Notes: a model not told the origin generated them from the sequence alone. A DNA stretch of 64,000 nucleotides from Cellulosimicrobium marinum (GCF_020551945.1 NZ_JAJBZH010000003.1:62001-126000); one strand, 5' to 3'. Counted from the stretch's first letter, positions 24,520-34,603 are shown. Program-made: numbers and translations.

Positions 24520-26160
24520 TCAGCCCCCGAGCTCGAGCCGCGGCCAGTCGTCGAGGTCCTCGCGCATGCGGCGGTCGTGCGTCGCCACGACGACCGCCGC
24601 GGGCGTCACGCGCAGCGCCTGCGTGAGCTCGTCGACGAGGTCGATCGACAGGTGGTTCGTCGGCTCGTCGAGGAGCAGCACGTGCGGCGCGGCGAGCAGC
24701 GCCCGCGCGAGGTCGAACCGGCGGCGCTGCCCCGCGGACAGCTCCCGCAGCGGACGGTCGAGGTCCGCATCGTCGAGCAGGCCGAGGAACGCGACGGGGA
24801 CGAGGTGGTCCGGGTCGAGACGCCCGGCGTCGAGCAGGTCGAGCGCCTCGCGCGCGTACTCGTCGAACCCGGTGCGGTCCTCCGCGCCCGGCGGCAGGTC
24901 GGGGCCCTCCTGCGCGACGACGCCCAGCCGCGCGCCGTCGACCACCGACCGCGTGCCGCGGTCCAGCCCGACGAGCCCCGCGAGCGCCGCGAGGAACGTG
25001 GACTTCCCGCCGCCGTTCGGGCCGGTGACGAGCAGGCGGCCCGACGGCGGCAGCGCGACGCGTGTGCCCGGGAGGTCGAGGCGCGGCCCGCCACCTTGCC
25101 CCCCGCCGACGCGGGGGCTGCGCAGCTCGAGGACGGGCTCGGCCGGGTCCCAGCCCGGGGACATGGCGGGCAGCTCGGGGAAGACGAGCTGCAGCGGCGG
25201 GACGGGCACCTCGACGGCCTCGGCCTCGAGCTGCTGGAGGCGGCGGTCGGCCGCCTTGACGTGGATGCGGGCGCGCGTGGCGCGGCGGTGCTTCTGGCTG
25301 CCCTTCGGGGGGCGCCACTCGTCGGAGAGCCCCTCGTACGAGGCGTCGAGGACGGCCGCGAGCTGCTGCGCGCGCTTCTGCTCCGCACGGTAGCGCTGCC
25401 GCCACCGGTGCAGGGCCTGGTTCTTCGCGAACCGGTAGGACAGGTAGCCCGGCTGCCCGTAGAGCACCGGGCGTCCGTCCATCGCCGGGTCGAGGTCGAG
25501 GATCTGCGTCGCGACGTCGTCGAGGAGCCGGCGGTCGTGCGTGACCATGACGACGCCGCCGCGCCACGCGACGAGCTCGCCCGTGAGGAAGTCGATCCCC
25601 CCGGCGTCGAGGTGGTTCGTGGGCTCGTCGAGCAGCAGCAGCTCGGCACGCTCGGCGAGCCGGCAGGCGAGCCGCACCCGGTACCGCTCCCCCACCGAGA
25701 GGGTCGCGAGCTCGCGGTCGCGGTCCCGGCACGCCCCGAGGCGCGAGAGCGCGACGTCGACCCGCCGGTCGGCGTCCCACGCCGCGAGGTGCTCGGCGCG
25801 CGCGAGGATCGCCGTGAGCTCGGCGAGGTCGCCCGCGTCGTGGTCGAAGTCGCGTGCGGCGGCGTCGAGTGCCGCGGCGACGGCGCGCAGGCCCGCGAGC
25901 GTCGTCCCCACGAGGTCGCCCACCGTCTGCCCCGGCCCGACCGAGAGCTCCTGCTCGACGACGGCCAGGTCGCCCGCGCGCCGCACCTCGCCGCGGCTCG
26001 GGACGAGGTCGCCCGCGAGCACGTGCAGGAGCGTCGTCTTGCCCGTCCCGTTCTCGCCGACCACCCCCAGCCGGGTGCCCTCCGCCACGCGGACGGTCAC
26101 GCCGTCGAGGACGGGGCGACCGGGGTAGGCGAAGGCGAGGTCGTCGGCGGCGAGGTGCAC
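24520..26160 (-). CDS. ABC-F family ATPase
   Basis: 546 aa, two ABC domains on one chain and no membrane segments. Domain 1: Walker A GENGTGKTT, signature LSVGERYRV, Walker B LLLLDEPTNHLD. Domain 2: GPNGGGKST, LSAGQRRRF, LLLDEPTNHLS. A basic linker between them (QKRAQQLAAVLDASYEGLSD, KGSQKHRRATRARIH) is where ABC-F proteins reach the ribosomal P/E-site tRNA. The DEPTNHL motif in both domains defines the family. Members act in translation or in ribosome-protection antibiotic resistance; the linker alone does not decide which. GTG 26160 lies 6 nt after TAGGGT (leaderless), divergent from DUF3054. Confidence 0.9.
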   Translation of the reverse strand: MHLAADDLAFAYPGRPVLDGVTVRVAEGTRLGVVGENGTGKTTLLHVLAGDLVPSRGEVRRAGDLAVVEQELSVGPGQTVGDLVGTTLAGLRAVAAALDAAARDFDHDAGDLAELTAILARAEHLAAWDADRRVDVALSRLGACRDRDRELATLSVGERYRVRLACRLAERAELLLLDEPTNHLDAGGIDFLTGELVAWRGGVVMVTHDRRLLDDVATQILDLDPAMDGRPVLYGQPGYLSYRFAKNQALHRWRQRYRAEQKRAQQLAAVLDASYEGLSDEWRPPKGSQKHRRATRARIHVKAADRRLQQLEAEAVEVPVPPLQLVFPELPAMSPGWDPAEPVLELRSPRVGGGQGGGPRLDLPGTRVALPPSGRLLVTGPNGGGKSTFLAALAGLVGLDRGTRSVVDGARLGVVAQEGPDLPPGAEDRTGFDEYAREALDLLDAGRLDPDHLVPVAFLGLLDDADLDRPLRELSAGQRRRFDLARALLAAPHVLLLDEPTNHLSIDLVDELTQALRVTPAAVVVATHDRRMREDLDDWPRLELGG

Positions 26161-26200
26161 GGGTCAACCCTAGGCCGCGCGGGAGAGGTACGGTCACGGC

Positions 26201-26659
26201 ATGAGCACCGCACCCGGCCCCCTCGCCCCCGCCGCGCGCACCCCGTCGCGTCGGCCGCGGCTCCCGCTCGTGCTGCTCGCCGTCCTGGCCGACGCCGCGT
26301 GCGTCCTCGCGCTCGCGACCGGCGGTCTCGCCGCGCACACCCCGGGCGAGGGGGTCGTCCGCCTGCTCTACGTCGCGTGGCCCTTCGCGGCGGGCGCGGC
26401 CGCGGGCTGGGCCGTGACGCGGGCGTGGCGACGCCCGTGGCGGGTGTGGCCCACGGGCGTCGTCGTCTGGGGCTGCGCGTGGGCGCTCGGCATCCTGCTG
26501 CGCGTCCTCACCGGTCAGGGCGTCGCACCGGCGTTCCAGCTCGTGTCGTTCGGCTTCCTCGCGGCGACGATGCTCGGGTGGCGCGGCGTCGTCGCCCTCG
26601 TGGACGTGCTGAGCCCCGCCGAGCGCCGTCGGCGCGCCCGCGACCTCGGCGGCCGCTGA
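26201..26659 (+). CDS. DUF3054 membrane protein
   Basis: 152 aa with four membrane helices: LVLLAVLADAACVLALATGG, LLYVAWPFAAGAAAGWAV, VWPTGVVVWGCAWALGILL and FQLVSFGFLAATMLGWRGVV. The pattern and the WRRPWRVWPTGVVVW region match actinobacterial DUF3054. ATG 26201 follows TACGGT by 6 nt. It ends 16 bp before the convergent rdgB stop. Function unknown. Confidence 0.85.
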   Translation: MSTAPGPLAPAARTPSRRPRLPLVLLAVLADAACVLALATGGLAAHTPGEGVVRLLYVAWPFAAGAAAGWAVTRAWRRPWRVWPTGVVVWGCAWALGILLRVLTGQGVAPAFQLVSFGFLAATMLGWRGVVALVDVLSPAERRRRARDLGGR

Positions 26660-26675
26660 GACGCGGCCCCGGGCA

Positions 26676-27377
26676 CTACCTGGCGAGCGCCTCGACCACG
26701 TGCGGTGCCAGCGCCCGGAACGCCGTGCCGCGGTGGCTGATCGCGTTCTTCTCGGCCGGGTCGAGCTCGGCCGCGGAGCGGCGGGGCACCGCGGACCCGT
26801 CGGTCGCACCCGGCTGCTCCAGCGGTTCGAGGATCGGGTCGTAGCCGAACCCGTTCGTCCCGCGCGGCGCGTCGAGCAGGACGCCGCGCATCTCGCCCGT
26901 GCGCACGACCTCGCGCCCGTCGGGGGTCACGAGCGCCGCCGCGCACACGAACGCGGCGCCGCGGTGCTCGGGTCGCACGTCGCGCAGCTGGGCGAGGAGG
27001 AGCTCGAGGTTGGCGAGGTCGTCGCCGTGCCGGCCGGCCCAGCGGGCGCTGAAGATGCCCGGCGCGCCGCCGAGGACGTCGACGGCGAGGCCCGAGTCGT
27101 CCGCGACGGCCGGCAGCCCGGTGGCGGCGACGAGCGCGCGGGCCTTGATGAGCGCGTTCTCGGCGAACGTCACGCCGTCCTCGACCGGCTCGGGGGCACC
27201 GACGTCCCCCGCGCCGACGACCTGGTCCGGCGCGAGCGCGACCCCCGGGTGGGCGCCGAGCTCGGCCGCGAGGATCGCGCGCAGCTCGGCGATCTTGCCC
27301 CGGTTGTGCGTCGCGAGGACGAGGCGCGCGCCCTCGGGCGACCGGGCGGCGTCGGGCCCGGTGCTCGCCGTGCTCAC
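26676..27377 (-). CDS. rdgB: XTP/dITP pyrophosphatase
   Basis: 233 aa. [15 protein letters not shown] is the start of the HAM1/RdgB fold, [20 protein letters not shown] carries the catalytic Asp, and TNGFGYDPI and AISHRG complete the nucleotide site. It hydrolyses deaminated purine triphosphates (ITP, XTP) to keep them out of DNA. GTG 27377 overlaps the stop of rph, the usual actinobacterial rph-rdgB pairing. Confidence 0.95.
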   Translation of the reverse strand: MSTASTGPDAARSPEGARLVLATHNRGKIAELRAILAAELGAHPGVALAPDQVVGAGDVGAPEPVEDGVTFAENALIKARALVAATGLPAVADDSGLAVDVLGGAPGIFSARWAGRHGDDLANLELLLAQLRDVRPEHRGAAFVCAAALVTPDGREVVRTGEMRGVLLDAPRGTNGFGYDPILEPLEQPGATDGSAVPRRSAAELDPAEKNAISHRGTAFRALAPHVVEALAR

Positions 27378-28135
27378 GCGTCCGCCGCGAGCGCGGCGCG
27401 CTGGATCGAGGTGAGCTGCGCGGTCCCGCCCACGGCGAGGTCGAGGAGCGCGTCGAGCTCGGCGCGGTCGAACGGCGCGTGCTCGGCCGTGCCCTGCACC
27501 TCGACGAACGACCCCGAGCCCGTGACGACGACGTTCATGTCGGTCTCGGCGCGCACGTCCTCGACGTACGGCAGGTCGAGGAGCGGGACGCCGTCGACGA
27601 TCCCGACGCTGACGGCCGCGACGGAGTCGGTGAGCACGGGCTTGCCGCCCGACTTCACGTGACCGTGCCGCTGGCCCCACGCGACGGCGTCGGCGAGCGC
27701 GACGTAGGCGCCGGTGATCGCGGCGGTGCGCGTGCCGCCGTCGGCCTGGAGGACGTCGCAGTCGAGGACGATCGTGTTCTCCCCGAGCGCGGAGACGTCG
27801 ATGACCGCGCGCAGCGAGCGCCCGATCAGGCGCGAGATCTCGTGCGTGCGCCCGCCGATCTTCCCCTTGACGGACTCGCGCTGGCTGCGCTCGTTCGTGG
27901 CGCGCGGCAGCATCGCGTACTCGGCGGTCACCCACCCCTCGCCGGAGCCCTTGCGCCAGCGCGGCACGCCCTCGGTGAACGACGCCGCGCACAGCACGCG
28001 CGTGCGGCCGAACTCGACGAGCACGCTGCCCTCGGCCTGGTCGAGCCAGTGGCGGGTGATCGTCACGGGGCGGAGCTGGTCGGGCGTGCGGCCGTCGGCG
28101 CGCGCGACCGGCGCGGAGGGTGCGGGGGTGGTCAT
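27374..28135 (-). CDS. rph: Ribonuclease PH
   Basis: 253-aa phosphorolytic 3'-5' exoribonuclease that trims tRNA 3' ends. [28 protein letters not shown], given in parts as [17 protein letters not shown] and [33 protein letters not shown] and [19 protein letters not shown] are all present with the phosphate-binding arginines. ATG 28135 follows TAGGGT by 6 nt (leaderless). The upstream operon is closed off by a 19-bp hairpin. Confidence 0.96.
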   Translation of the reverse strand: MTTPAPSAPVARADGRTPDQLRPVTITRHWLDQAEGSVLVEFGRTRVLCAASFTEGVPRWRKGSGEGWVTAEYAMLPRATNERSQRESVKGKIGGRTHEISRLIGRSLRAVIDVSALGENTIVLDCDVLQADGGTRTAAITGAYVALADAVAWGQRHGHVKSGGKPVLTDSVAAVSVGIVDGVPLLDLPYVEDVRAETDMNVVVTGSGSFVEVQGTAEHAPFDRAELDALLDLAVGGTAQLTSIQRAALAADA

Positions 28136-28169
28136 GCGCCCACCCTACCGAGCACCCCCTCCCCGCTGA

Positions 28170-28220
28170 GTGCGGGGCATTCGTCGTCGGGGGGCGGGCG
28201 GGACGACGAATCCCCCGCAC
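28170..28220 (-). terminator. Terminator of the murI-MBL operon
   Basis: GTGCGGGG-C-ATTCGTCGTC (28170-28188) pairs with GACGACGAAT-C-CCCCGCAC (28202-28220): 18 bp, one mismatch, 13-nt loop. It begins 7 nt after the MBL stop on the minus strand and lies before the rph promoter. Confidence 0.8.
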
Positions 28221-28226
28221 CCACGG

Positions 28227-29057
28227 TCAGACGAGGAACTCGGCGCCCGTCGTCGCGACGTCGACCGGGCCGGCGTACGTCCGACGCGCCTCGGCCAGCG
28301 AGCGCTGCGGGTCGTTCCACGCCGGCAGGTGCGTGAGGACCAGGCGGCGGGCGCGCGCCGCCGTCGCGACCTCCCCCGCCCGACGACCCGTGAGGTGGAT
28401 GCCGCGCTCCACGCCGTCGTCCCGACCCTCGTGGAACGCGGCCTCGCACAGGAGCAGGTCGGCGTCGCGCGCGACGTCCACCACGCCGTCGCACGCGTCC
28501 GTGTCCCCCGAGTACGCCAGCACGGCACGCTCCCCCGGGCGCACCGACGACGGGCCCGTGACCCGCACCCCGTACGCCTCGACCGGGTGCAGCACCCGGA
28601 ACGGCTCGAGCGTGAGCGGCCCCACGGTCACGGGCGACCCGGGCGACCACGGCCGCACGGCCAGCTCACCCGTGATCCCGTCGCCCGGCTCGGCACCGTA
28701 CGCCTCCTCGACACGCCGCGCCGTGCCCGAGGGGCCGAGGAGCGGCAGCCGCGACGGCACGCCCGTGCGCGCCGAGCCGCGCTCCGGGTGGTAGCGCAGG
28801 TAGACGTACAGCCCGCACACGTCGACGAAGTGGTCGGGGTGCAGGTGGGACAGCGCGACCGCGTCGAGGTCCAGCGGGTCGACGAACCGCTGCAGCGCGC
28901 CCAGCGCCCCGTTGCCCAGGTCGAGCACGACGCTCCAGTCGCGCTCCTCGTGGCCCGTGGCCGCCGCGAGCGCCGCAGGCACCTGGACCAGGTACGACGA
29001 CGCGGGCGAGCCCGGGCCTGCGAACGACCCCGAGCAGCCGACCGTGACGAGGCGCAT
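28227..29057 (-). CDS. Metallo-beta-lactamase-fold hydrolase (RNase Z-like)
   Basis: 276 aa. LSHLHPDHFVD is the zinc-binding HxHxDH motif; LAYSGDTDACD, LCEAAFHEG and LVLTHLPAWND supply the other metal ligands in the order seen in the RNase Z / cyclic-phosphodiesterase-like branch. In actinobacteria this gene regularly follows murI. ATG 29057 overlaps the murI stop (TGATG), so the two are coupled. The substrate is unproven: tRNA 3' processing or a cyclic-nucleotide phosphodiesterase are options. Confidence 0.85.
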   Translation of the reverse strand: MRLVTVGCSGSFAGPGSPASSYLVQVPAALAAATGHEERDWSVVLDLGNGALGALQRFVDPLDLDAVALSHLHPDHFVDVCGLYVYLRYHPERGSARTGVPSRLPLLGPSGTARRVEEAYGAEPGDGITGELAVRPWSPGSPVTVGPLTLEPFRVLHPVEAYGVRVTGPSSVRPGERAVLAYSGDTDACDGVVDVARDADLLLCEAAFHEGRDDGVERGIHLTGRRAGEVATAARARRLVLTHLPAWNDPQRSLAEARRTYAGPVDVATTGAEFLV

Positions 29058-29860
29058 CAGGCGGCCTCCACGGTGAGGACCTCGGGGCCGAGGAAGCGGC
29101 GCGCGAGGTGCTCGAACGGCGCCGCGCTGCCCGTCGCGAGGAAGCGATGGGCCGGGGGGCCGGCGTCGCGCGACCGTTCGAGGTCGTGCGCGACGAGCGT
29201 GCGGTACACGTCCTTCGCGGTCTCCTCGGCGCTCGACACGAGCGTGACGTCCTCGCCCATGACGTAGGAGATCGCGCCCGTGAGCAGCGGGTAGTGCGTG
29301 CAGCCGAGGACGAGCGTGTCGACCCCGGCGGCCTTCACGGGGTCGAGGTACTCGTGCGCCACGGCCAGCACCTCGGGCCCGGACGTCACCCCCCGCTCGA
29401 CGAACGACACGAACTCCGGGCAGGCCTGCGTCGTCAGGTGCAGCCCGGGCGTGACCGCGAACGCGTCCTCGTAGGAGCGCGACGTGATCGTCGCGCGCGT
29501 GCCGATCACGCCGATGCGCCCGGACCGCGTCGCGGCCACGGCGCGCCGCGCGGCCGGCAGGACGACCTCGACCACCGGCAGCCCGTGCCGCTGCGTGTAC
29601 CGCTCCCGCGCGTCGCGCAGCACCGCCGACGACGCCGAGTTGCACGCGATGACGAGCATCTTCACACCGTCGTCCACGAGCTGGTCCATGATCGCGAGCG
29701 CCATCGCCCGGACCGCGGCGAGCGGCTTCGGCCCGTACGGCCCGTTCGCGGTGTCCCCGATGTACAGCAGGGACTCGTTCGGCAGCTGGTCGAGGACCGA
29801 GCGCGCCACGGTCAGACCGCCCACGCCCGAGTCGAAGATGCCGATGGGAGCGTCGTTCAC
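29057..29860 (-). CDS. murI: Glutamate racemase
   Basis: 267 aa. [42 protein letters not shown] (first catalytic Cys) and [12 protein letters not shown] (second catalytic Cys) are the full signature. It makes D-glutamate for peptidoglycan. GTG 29860 lies 7 nt after TAGGCT (leaderless), and [12 protein letters not shown] is the normal N-terminus. Confidence 0.97.
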   Translation of the reverse strand: MNDAPIGIFDSGVGGLTVARSVLDQLPNESLLYIGDTANGPYGPKPLAAVRAMALAIMDQLVDDGVKMLVIACNSASSAVLRDARERYTQRHGLPVVEVVLPAARRAVAATRSGRIGVIGTRATITSRSYEDAFAVTPGLHLTTQACPEFVSFVERGVTSGPEVLAVAHEYLDPVKAAGVDTLVLGCTHYPLLTGAISYVMGEDVTLVSSAEETAKDVYRTLVAHDLERSRDAGPPAHRFLATGSAAPFEHLARRFLGPEVLTVEAA

Positions 29861-29961
29861 GCGCCCGAGCCTAGTGCTGGCCGGACGCGACGACCGCTCG
29901 TGCGGCCGACGTCACGGTGTGGCAGCGCCCACAACGCCCCGGCGCGCCACGGCGACGCGCC

Positions 29962-30612
29962 TCACCGACCCGCCCTCAGGTCCGCCAGCATGCCGTCCAC
30001 CAGCGACTCCTGCAGCAGCCCCGAGAGCAGGAACACGCTCACGAGGAACCGGCGCGCGGCACGGCCCTCCACGTCGCCGTCGAGGTCCGGGCCGTCGTCG
30101 CCCTCCGCGTCCAGCTCGTCGTACAGGCCCTCGACCTGCGCGTCCGTGCGCAGGCCGAGCCGCTCGGCGAGCACGAGACGCACGTCGGTCAGCGCGCCCG
30201 CGACCCGCCGGGCCGCGTCGCGCGGCACCACGAACGGCGCCGCCGACGCCGGCTCGCCGTCCACGAGCATCTGCCCCAGCAGGACCAGGCGCCCCACCTT
30301 CTGCGCGGCGAGGTCGTCCTGCGTGAGCCGACGGAACTCCTGCGCGACCTCGTCCTCGTCCGACGCGTCCGGCAGGAGGCGGCGCACCGCCGGGTCCTGC
30401 GGCACCGGCCCCTGCCCCGCGGCCGACGGGACCGGGCCCGTCCAGCCCGGCGGGACCCACGCGCCGTCGGGCACCGGACCGGCACCCGGCCCGTCCGGCA
30501 CCTCCGTCTGCAGCATCTGCGCGACGTCGCCCGCGAGCTGCGCGAGCACGATCCGCTCCGACGGCTCCAGCTCGGCCACGTACCCGCGCGACTCCGCGCG
30601 GAACGGCCTCAC
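29962..30612 (-). CDS. DUF2017 protein
   Basis: 216 aa, cytoplasmic, no membrane segment. [27 protein letters not shown] starts the DUF2017 fold; later [22 protein letters not shown] and [20 protein letters not shown] are helical. Its gene always sits beside clpS in this group, which suggests a role near ClpS-mediated proteolysis, but no activity is known. GTG 30612 overlaps the clpS stop. A Pro/Gly-rich stretch ([20 protein letters not shown]) interrupts the fold. Confidence 0.85.
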   Translation of the reverse strand: MRPFRAESRGYVAELEPSERIVLAQLAGDVAQMLQTEVPDGPGAGPVPDGAWVPPGWTGPVPSAAGQGPVPQDPAVRRLLPDASDEDEVAQEFRRLTQDDLAAQKVGRLVLLGQMLVDGEPASAAPFVVPRDAARRVAGALTDVRLVLAERLGLRTDAQVEGLYDELDAEGDDGPDLDGDVEGRAARRFLVSVFLLSGLLQESLVDGMLADLRAGR

Positions 30613-30950
30613 GCCGCGTCCTCGCGCTGCATCGTCGCCCACAGCCCGAACGAGTGCATCGCCTGCACGTCGACCTCCATCCGTTCCCGCGGCCCCGACG
30701 ACACCACCGCCCGGCCGTCCTGGTGCACCTGCATCATCAGCTCGTTCGCGCGCGGCGGCGCGTACCCGAAGTACGACTCGAAGACGTACGCCACATAGCT
30801 CATGAGGTTCACGGGGTCGTTCCACACCAGCGTCACCCACGGACGGTCGGCGGCCAGGTCGAGACCCGCGTCGACGTGCGTCGCCTCGTCGGGCACCGTG
30901 AGGGACGCGGACGGGACGCCGGGACGGGAGGTCGGGGGCAGCACGGTCAC
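30609..30950 (-). CDS. clpS: ATP-dependent Clp protease adaptor ClpS
   Basis: 113 aa. [20 protein letters not shown] and [20 protein letters not shown] form the N-degron-binding ClpS core; the usual N-terminal extension is long and Pro/Ser-rich. It delivers N-end-rule substrates to ClpC/ClpP. GTG 30950 is chosen because TACAGT lies 6 nt before it; GTG 30944 is an alternative. The promoter region is shared back-to-back with pncB (66 bp between starts). Confidence 0.95.
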   Translation of the reverse strand: MTVLPPTSRPGVPSASLTVPDEATHVDAGLDLAADRPWVTLVWNDPVNLMSYVAYVFESYFGYAPPRANELMMQVHQDGRAVVSSGPRERMEVDVQAMHSFGLWATMQREDAA

Positions 30951-31016
30951 GCCACCACTGTATTCGTGGGCACGCCACCACCCGTCACGACGCAGCCGTG
31001 CCCTAGGTTGGTCCGC

Positions 31017-32381
31017 ATGAGCCTCCCCGCCCCGGGCAGCGGCGCCCACCGGCGCTCGACCGCGCTCCTCACGGACCGCTACGAGCTGACCATGCTGCAG
31101 GCCGCACTCGCCGACGGCACCGCCCACCGCCACTGCCTCTTCGAGGTGTTCACCCGGCGACTGCCCGCCGGCCGGCGGTACGGCGTGCTCGCCGGGACCG
31201 GCCGCGTCCTCGAGGCGCTCGCCGACTTCCGCTTCGACACCGCCGAGCTCGACTGGCTGCGCGACCGCGGGGTCGTCGACGAGCGCACCCTGGACTACCT
31301 CGCCGGCTACCGCTTCACCGGGTCGATCTCCGGGTACGCCGAGGGCGAGGTGTTCTTCCCGCAGTCCCCCGTCATGGTCGTCGAGGGGACCTTCGCGGAG
31401 GCCGTCGTGCTCGAGACCCTCGTGCTGTCGGTCCTCAACCACGACTCCGCCGTCGCGTCGGCCGCGTCGCGCATGACCAGCGCCGCCGTCGACCGCCCGT
31501 GCCTGGAGATGGGCGCCCGGCGCGCGCACGAGGAGGCCGCCGTCGCCGCCGCCCGCGCCGCCGTCGTCGCGGGCTTCGCCGGGACGTCGAACCTCGAGGC
31601 CGGGCGCCGGTACGGCCTGCCCACCATCGGCACCGCCGCGCACGCCTTCACCCTGCTGCACGACGACGAGGAGTCGGCCTTCGCGTCCCAGGTCGCCTCC
31701 CAGGGGCCCGGCACGACGCTCCTCGTCGACACGTACGACGTGCGTCGCGGCGTCACGAACGCCGTGCGCGCCGCCGGGACCGGGCTCGGCGCGGTGCGCC
31801 TCGACTCCGGCGACCTGGGCGCGCTCGCCGTCGAGGTGCGACGCCAGCTCGACTCGCTCGGCGCCCGCGGCACCCGCATCACCGTGACGTCCGACCTCGA
31901 CGAGTACGCGATCGCCGCGCTCGCCGCCGCACCCGTCGACACGTACGGCGTCGGGACGGCGCTCGTCACCGGGTCGGGCGCGCCGACCTGCGGGATGGTC
32001 TACAAGCTCGTCGCGCGCGAGAACTCCGGTGGGGTGCTGCAACCCGTAGCCAAGGCCTCGACGGCCAAGACGAGCTCCGGCGGACGCAAGGTCGGCGCAC
32101 GCCGCTACGGCGACGACGGGCGCGCCGTCGAGGAGGTCGTCGTCACCGGGCACGACCTCGCCGTGCGCGACTGGGACCCCGAGGCCGAGGAGGGCGACGT
32201 CCGCCCCCTCCTCGTCCCCCTCGTCGTCGACGGCGCCGTGGACTCCCGGTGGCTCGGCTCCTACGGCGTGCAGAACGCCGCCCAGCGTCACCTCGAGGCG
32301 CGCGCCGAGCTCCCCCGCGGCGCCCGTCGCCTGTCCGCCGGCGACCCCGCGATCCCCACGGTGGTGCACACCGTCGGCTGA
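31017..32381 (+). CDS. pncB: Nicotinate phosphoribosyltransferase
   Basis: 454 aa. [83 protein letters not shown] and TSDLDEY follow the NAPRTase fold from nicotinate site to phosphate loop. It converts nicotinate and PRPP to nicotinate mononucleotide in NAD salvage. ATG 31017 lies 7 nt after TAGGTT (leaderless). Two 17-bp direct repeats follow the stop. Confidence 0.95.
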   Translation: MSLPAPGSGAHRRSTALLTDRYELTMLQAALADGTAHRHCLFEVFTRRLPAGRRYGVLAGTGRVLEALADFRFDTAELDWLRDRGVVDERTLDYLAGYRFTGSISGYAEGEVFFPQSPVMVVEGTFAEAVVLETLVLSVLNHDSAVASAASRMTSAAVDRPCLEMGARRAHEEAAVAAARAAVVAGFAGTSNLEAGRRYGLPTIGTAAHAFTLLHDDEESAFASQVASQGPGTTLLVDTYDVRRGVTNAVRAAGTGLGAVRLDSGDLGALAVEVRRQLDSLGARGTRITVTSDLDEYAIAALAAAPVDTYGVGTALVTGSGAPTCGMVYKLVARENSGGVLQPVAKASTAKTSSGGRKVGARRYGDDGRAVEEVVVTGHDLAVRDWDPEAEEGDVRPLLVPLVVDGAVDSRWLGSYGVQNAAQRHLEARAELPRGARRLSAGDPAIPTVVHTVG

Positions 32382-32383
32382 GG

Positions 32384-32417
32384 CTTCCCGTCGGCCGAGA
32401 CTTCCCGTCGGCCGAGA
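32384..32417. repeat. Two exact 17-bp tandem repeats after pncB
   Basis: CTTCCCGTCGGCCGAGA occurs at 32384-32400 and 32401-32417. The preceding coding end (GTCGGCTGAGG) looks like a diverged partial unit containing the stop codon. It lies between convergent genes. Confidence 0.85.
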
Positions 32418-32429
32418 CGTCCCGGGCGG

Positions 32430-34271
32430 CTACGTGCGGCCGACGAACCAGCCGCGGACGAGACTCACCCGCGCGTCGAGCTGCTCCGCCGTGGCGAGCG
32501 GCACCTCCGGCCCGCCGCACCGCCGACGCAGCTCGTTGTGCACCGTGCCGTGCGGTTGCCCGCTGCGCCGCGCCCACGCCGAGACGAGCTGCTGGAGCTC
32601 CTTGCGGAGCTCGGCCGCCCGACGGTGCTCCAGCTCGGAGCGCTGCCGCTCCGCCGCCGCGCCGTTCTTCGACCGGGCGGACATCTGGTCCGCCTGCCGC
32701 TGACGCAGGAGCGTCGTCACCTGGTCTGCGTCGAGCAGCCCCGGCAGACCGAGGAAGTCGAGCTCCTCGTCCGAACCGACGTCCGCCCCGGTGCCGAACT
32801 CGCCGCCGTCGAACAGGACACGGTCGAACGACGCCTGCGCCTCCAGCGCCTCGAAGCTGCCCTGGACGAGCTCGCCCGACGCCTTGTCCTCCCGATTTGC
32901 CGCGGCGAGCTCGGCGGCTTCCGGGTCGAAGCCCTCCCCCTGCTCCTCCGCCGTGAGCGGTCGGTCCAGCGCGTGGTCCCGCTCGATCTCCAGCCCGTTC
33001 GCGAGCTCGAGGAGCGGTCCGACGCTCGGCAGGAACACCGACGCCGTCTCCCCTCGCTTGCGCGCCCGGACGAACCGGCCCACGGCCTGGGCGAAGAACA
33101 GCGGCGTCGACGTCGACGTCGCGTAGACCCCCACCGCGAGGCGCGGCACGTCCACCCCCTCCGAGACCATGCGGACGGCGACCATCCACCGCTGGTCGCC
33201 GTCGGAGAACTCCTCGATGCGCGCGCTCGCGCCGTCGTCGTCCGAGAGGACGACCGTCGGCGAGGTGCCCGTGATGCGTGCCAGGTGGCCCGCGTAGGCG
33301 CGGGCGTCCGTCTGGTCCGTCGCGATGACCAGCGCGCCGGCGTCCGGGATCGCACGGCGCACCTCGGTGAGGCGCTTGTCCGCCGCCGCGAGCACCGACG
33401 GCACCCACTCGCCGTTCGGGTCGAGCGCGGTCCGCCACGCCTGGCCGGTCATGTCCTTCGTGAGCGGCTCCCCGAGACGGGCGCTCACCTCGTCGCCTGC
33501 CTTCGTCCGCCACCGCATCTGCCCCGAGTACGTGAGGAAGAGCACCGGACGGACCACGTGGTCGCGCAGCGCGTCGCCGTACCCGTAGGTGTAGTCCGCG
33601 CGGGAGCGGCGGATGCCGTCCGGACCGCGCTCGTACTCGACGAACGGGATAGGTGCCGTGTCCGACCGGAACGGCGTCCCGGTCAGGCTCAGCCGCCGGG
33701 TCGCGTCCTCGAACGCCTCGCGCACCGCCTCGCCCCACGACAGGGCGTCCCCGCCGTGGTGCACCTCGTCGAGGATGACGAGCGTGCGCTCCGCCGTCGT
33801 CCGCGCCGCGTGCAGGGCCGGCTTCGCCGCGATCTGCGCGTACGTCAGCGCCACGCCGTCGTAGTGCGCGCCGTGCCGCCCCTGGCTGTTGCGGAAGTTC
33901 GGGTCGATGCGCACACCGACCCGCGCCGCGGCGTCGGCCCACTGGTGCTTCAGGTGCTCCGTCGGCGCGACCACCGTCACACGACGCACCACGCCCCGCT
34001 CCAGGAGCTCGGTCGCGACGCGCAGCGCGAAGGTCGTCTTGCCCGCACCGGGCGTCGCCACCGCGAGGAAGTCGCGCGGCTCACGGGTGCGGTACAGCTC
34101 GAGCGCCTCCGCCTGCCACGCGCGCAGCTTCGACGCCGCACCCCAGGGGGCGCGGCGCGGGAAGGCCGGAGAGAGGTGGGAGGCCGCCGCCGACGACGGG
34201 CTCTGGGGCGATCCGGTCGACGGGCCGGGACGGGACGTGCGGGGTGCGGACGGGTGGGGAGTGCCGCTCAC
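32430..34271 (-). CDS. Superfamily 2 DEAD/DEAH helicase (XPB/UvsW-like)
   Basis: 613 aa. Residues 1-45 are a Ser/Pro-rich tail. The motor core has Walker A ATPGAGKTT (72-80), VVAPTEHLKHQW, motif II ILDEVHHGGD, motif III SLTGTPFRSD, and in the second lobe VIATDQTDAR, VSEGVDVPRL and motif VI QAVGRFVRARKRG. A C-terminal ~170-aa region (SELEHRRAAELRKELQQLV...) is helical and not assignable. Conserved single-copy helicases of this type in actinobacteria have no settled role; DNA repair or RNA remodelling are possible. GTG 34271 overlaps the DUF3039 stop. Confidence 0.85.
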   Translation of the reverse strand: MSGTPHPSAPRTSRPGPSTGSPQSPSSAAASHLSPAFPRRAPWGAASKLRAWQAEALELYRTREPRDFLAVATPGAGKTTFALRVATELLERGVVRRVTVVAPTEHLKHQWADAAARVGVRIDPNFRNSQGRHGAHYDGVALTYAQIAAKPALHAARTTAERTLVILDEVHHGGDALSWGEAVREAFEDATRRLSLTGTPFRSDTAPIPFVEYERGPDGIRRSRADYTYGYGDALRDHVVRPVLFLTYSGQMRWRTKAGDEVSARLGEPLTKDMTGQAWRTALDPNGEWVPSVLAAADKRLTEVRRAIPDAGALVIATDQTDARAYAGHLARITGTSPTVVLSDDDGASARIEEFSDGDQRWMVAVRMVSEGVDVPRLAVGVYATSTSTPLFFAQAVGRFVRARKRGETASVFLPSVGPLLELANGLEIERDHALDRPLTAEEQGEGFDPEAAELAAANREDKASGELVQGSFEALEAQASFDRVLFDGGEFGTGADVGSDEELDFLGLPGLLDADQVTTLLRQRQADQMSARSKNGAAAERQRSELEHRRAAELRKELQQLVSAWARRSGQPHGTVHNELRRRCGGPEVPLATAEQLDARVSLVRGWFVGRT

Positions 34272-34603
34272 TTGCCGGAGTCGCCCTCGCCGTCCTGCGG
34301 GTCGCGCAGTCCGTCGTAGATCTCCTTGCACGTCGGGCAGACGGGAAACTTGTTCGGGTCGCGGCCCGGGACCCAGACCTTCCCGCAGAGCGCGATCACG
34401 GGCTTGCCGGACATCGCCGACTCCATGATCTTCTCCTTGCGCACGTAGTGCGCGAAGCGTTCGTGGTCGCCCGGCTCGGTCTGCTCGTGGGTCTCCTCAC
34501 GCTCGAGGACGCCCGTCGAGGTACCGGTGGAGGGCTCGGTCGACGGGTTCCGGAAAGGGTCCTCGGGACCCCCGGGGGGCGTGCTCGCGCGGAGTTCGGT
34601 CAT
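34268..34603 (-). CDS. DUF3039 protein, putative zinc-binding partner of the helicase
   Basis: 111 aa. The first ~40 residues are disordered (Pro/Thr/Glu-rich). The conserved half carries ERFAHYVRKEKIMESAMSG, GKPVIALCGKVWVPGRDP and KFPVCPTCKEIYDGL. His52, Cys73, Cys89 and Cys92 are spaced like a rubredoxin/zinc-ribbon ligand set. ATG 34603 lies 7 nt after TAGACT, so the two-gene transcript is probably leaderless. The stop overlaps the helicase start, arguing that the products work together. Confidence 0.85.
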   Translation of the reverse strand: MTELRASTPPGGPEDPFRNPSTEPSTGTSTGVLEREETHEQTEPGDHERFAHYVRKEKIMESAMSGKPVIALCGKVWVPGRDPNKFPVCPTCKEIYDGLRDPQDGEGDSGK

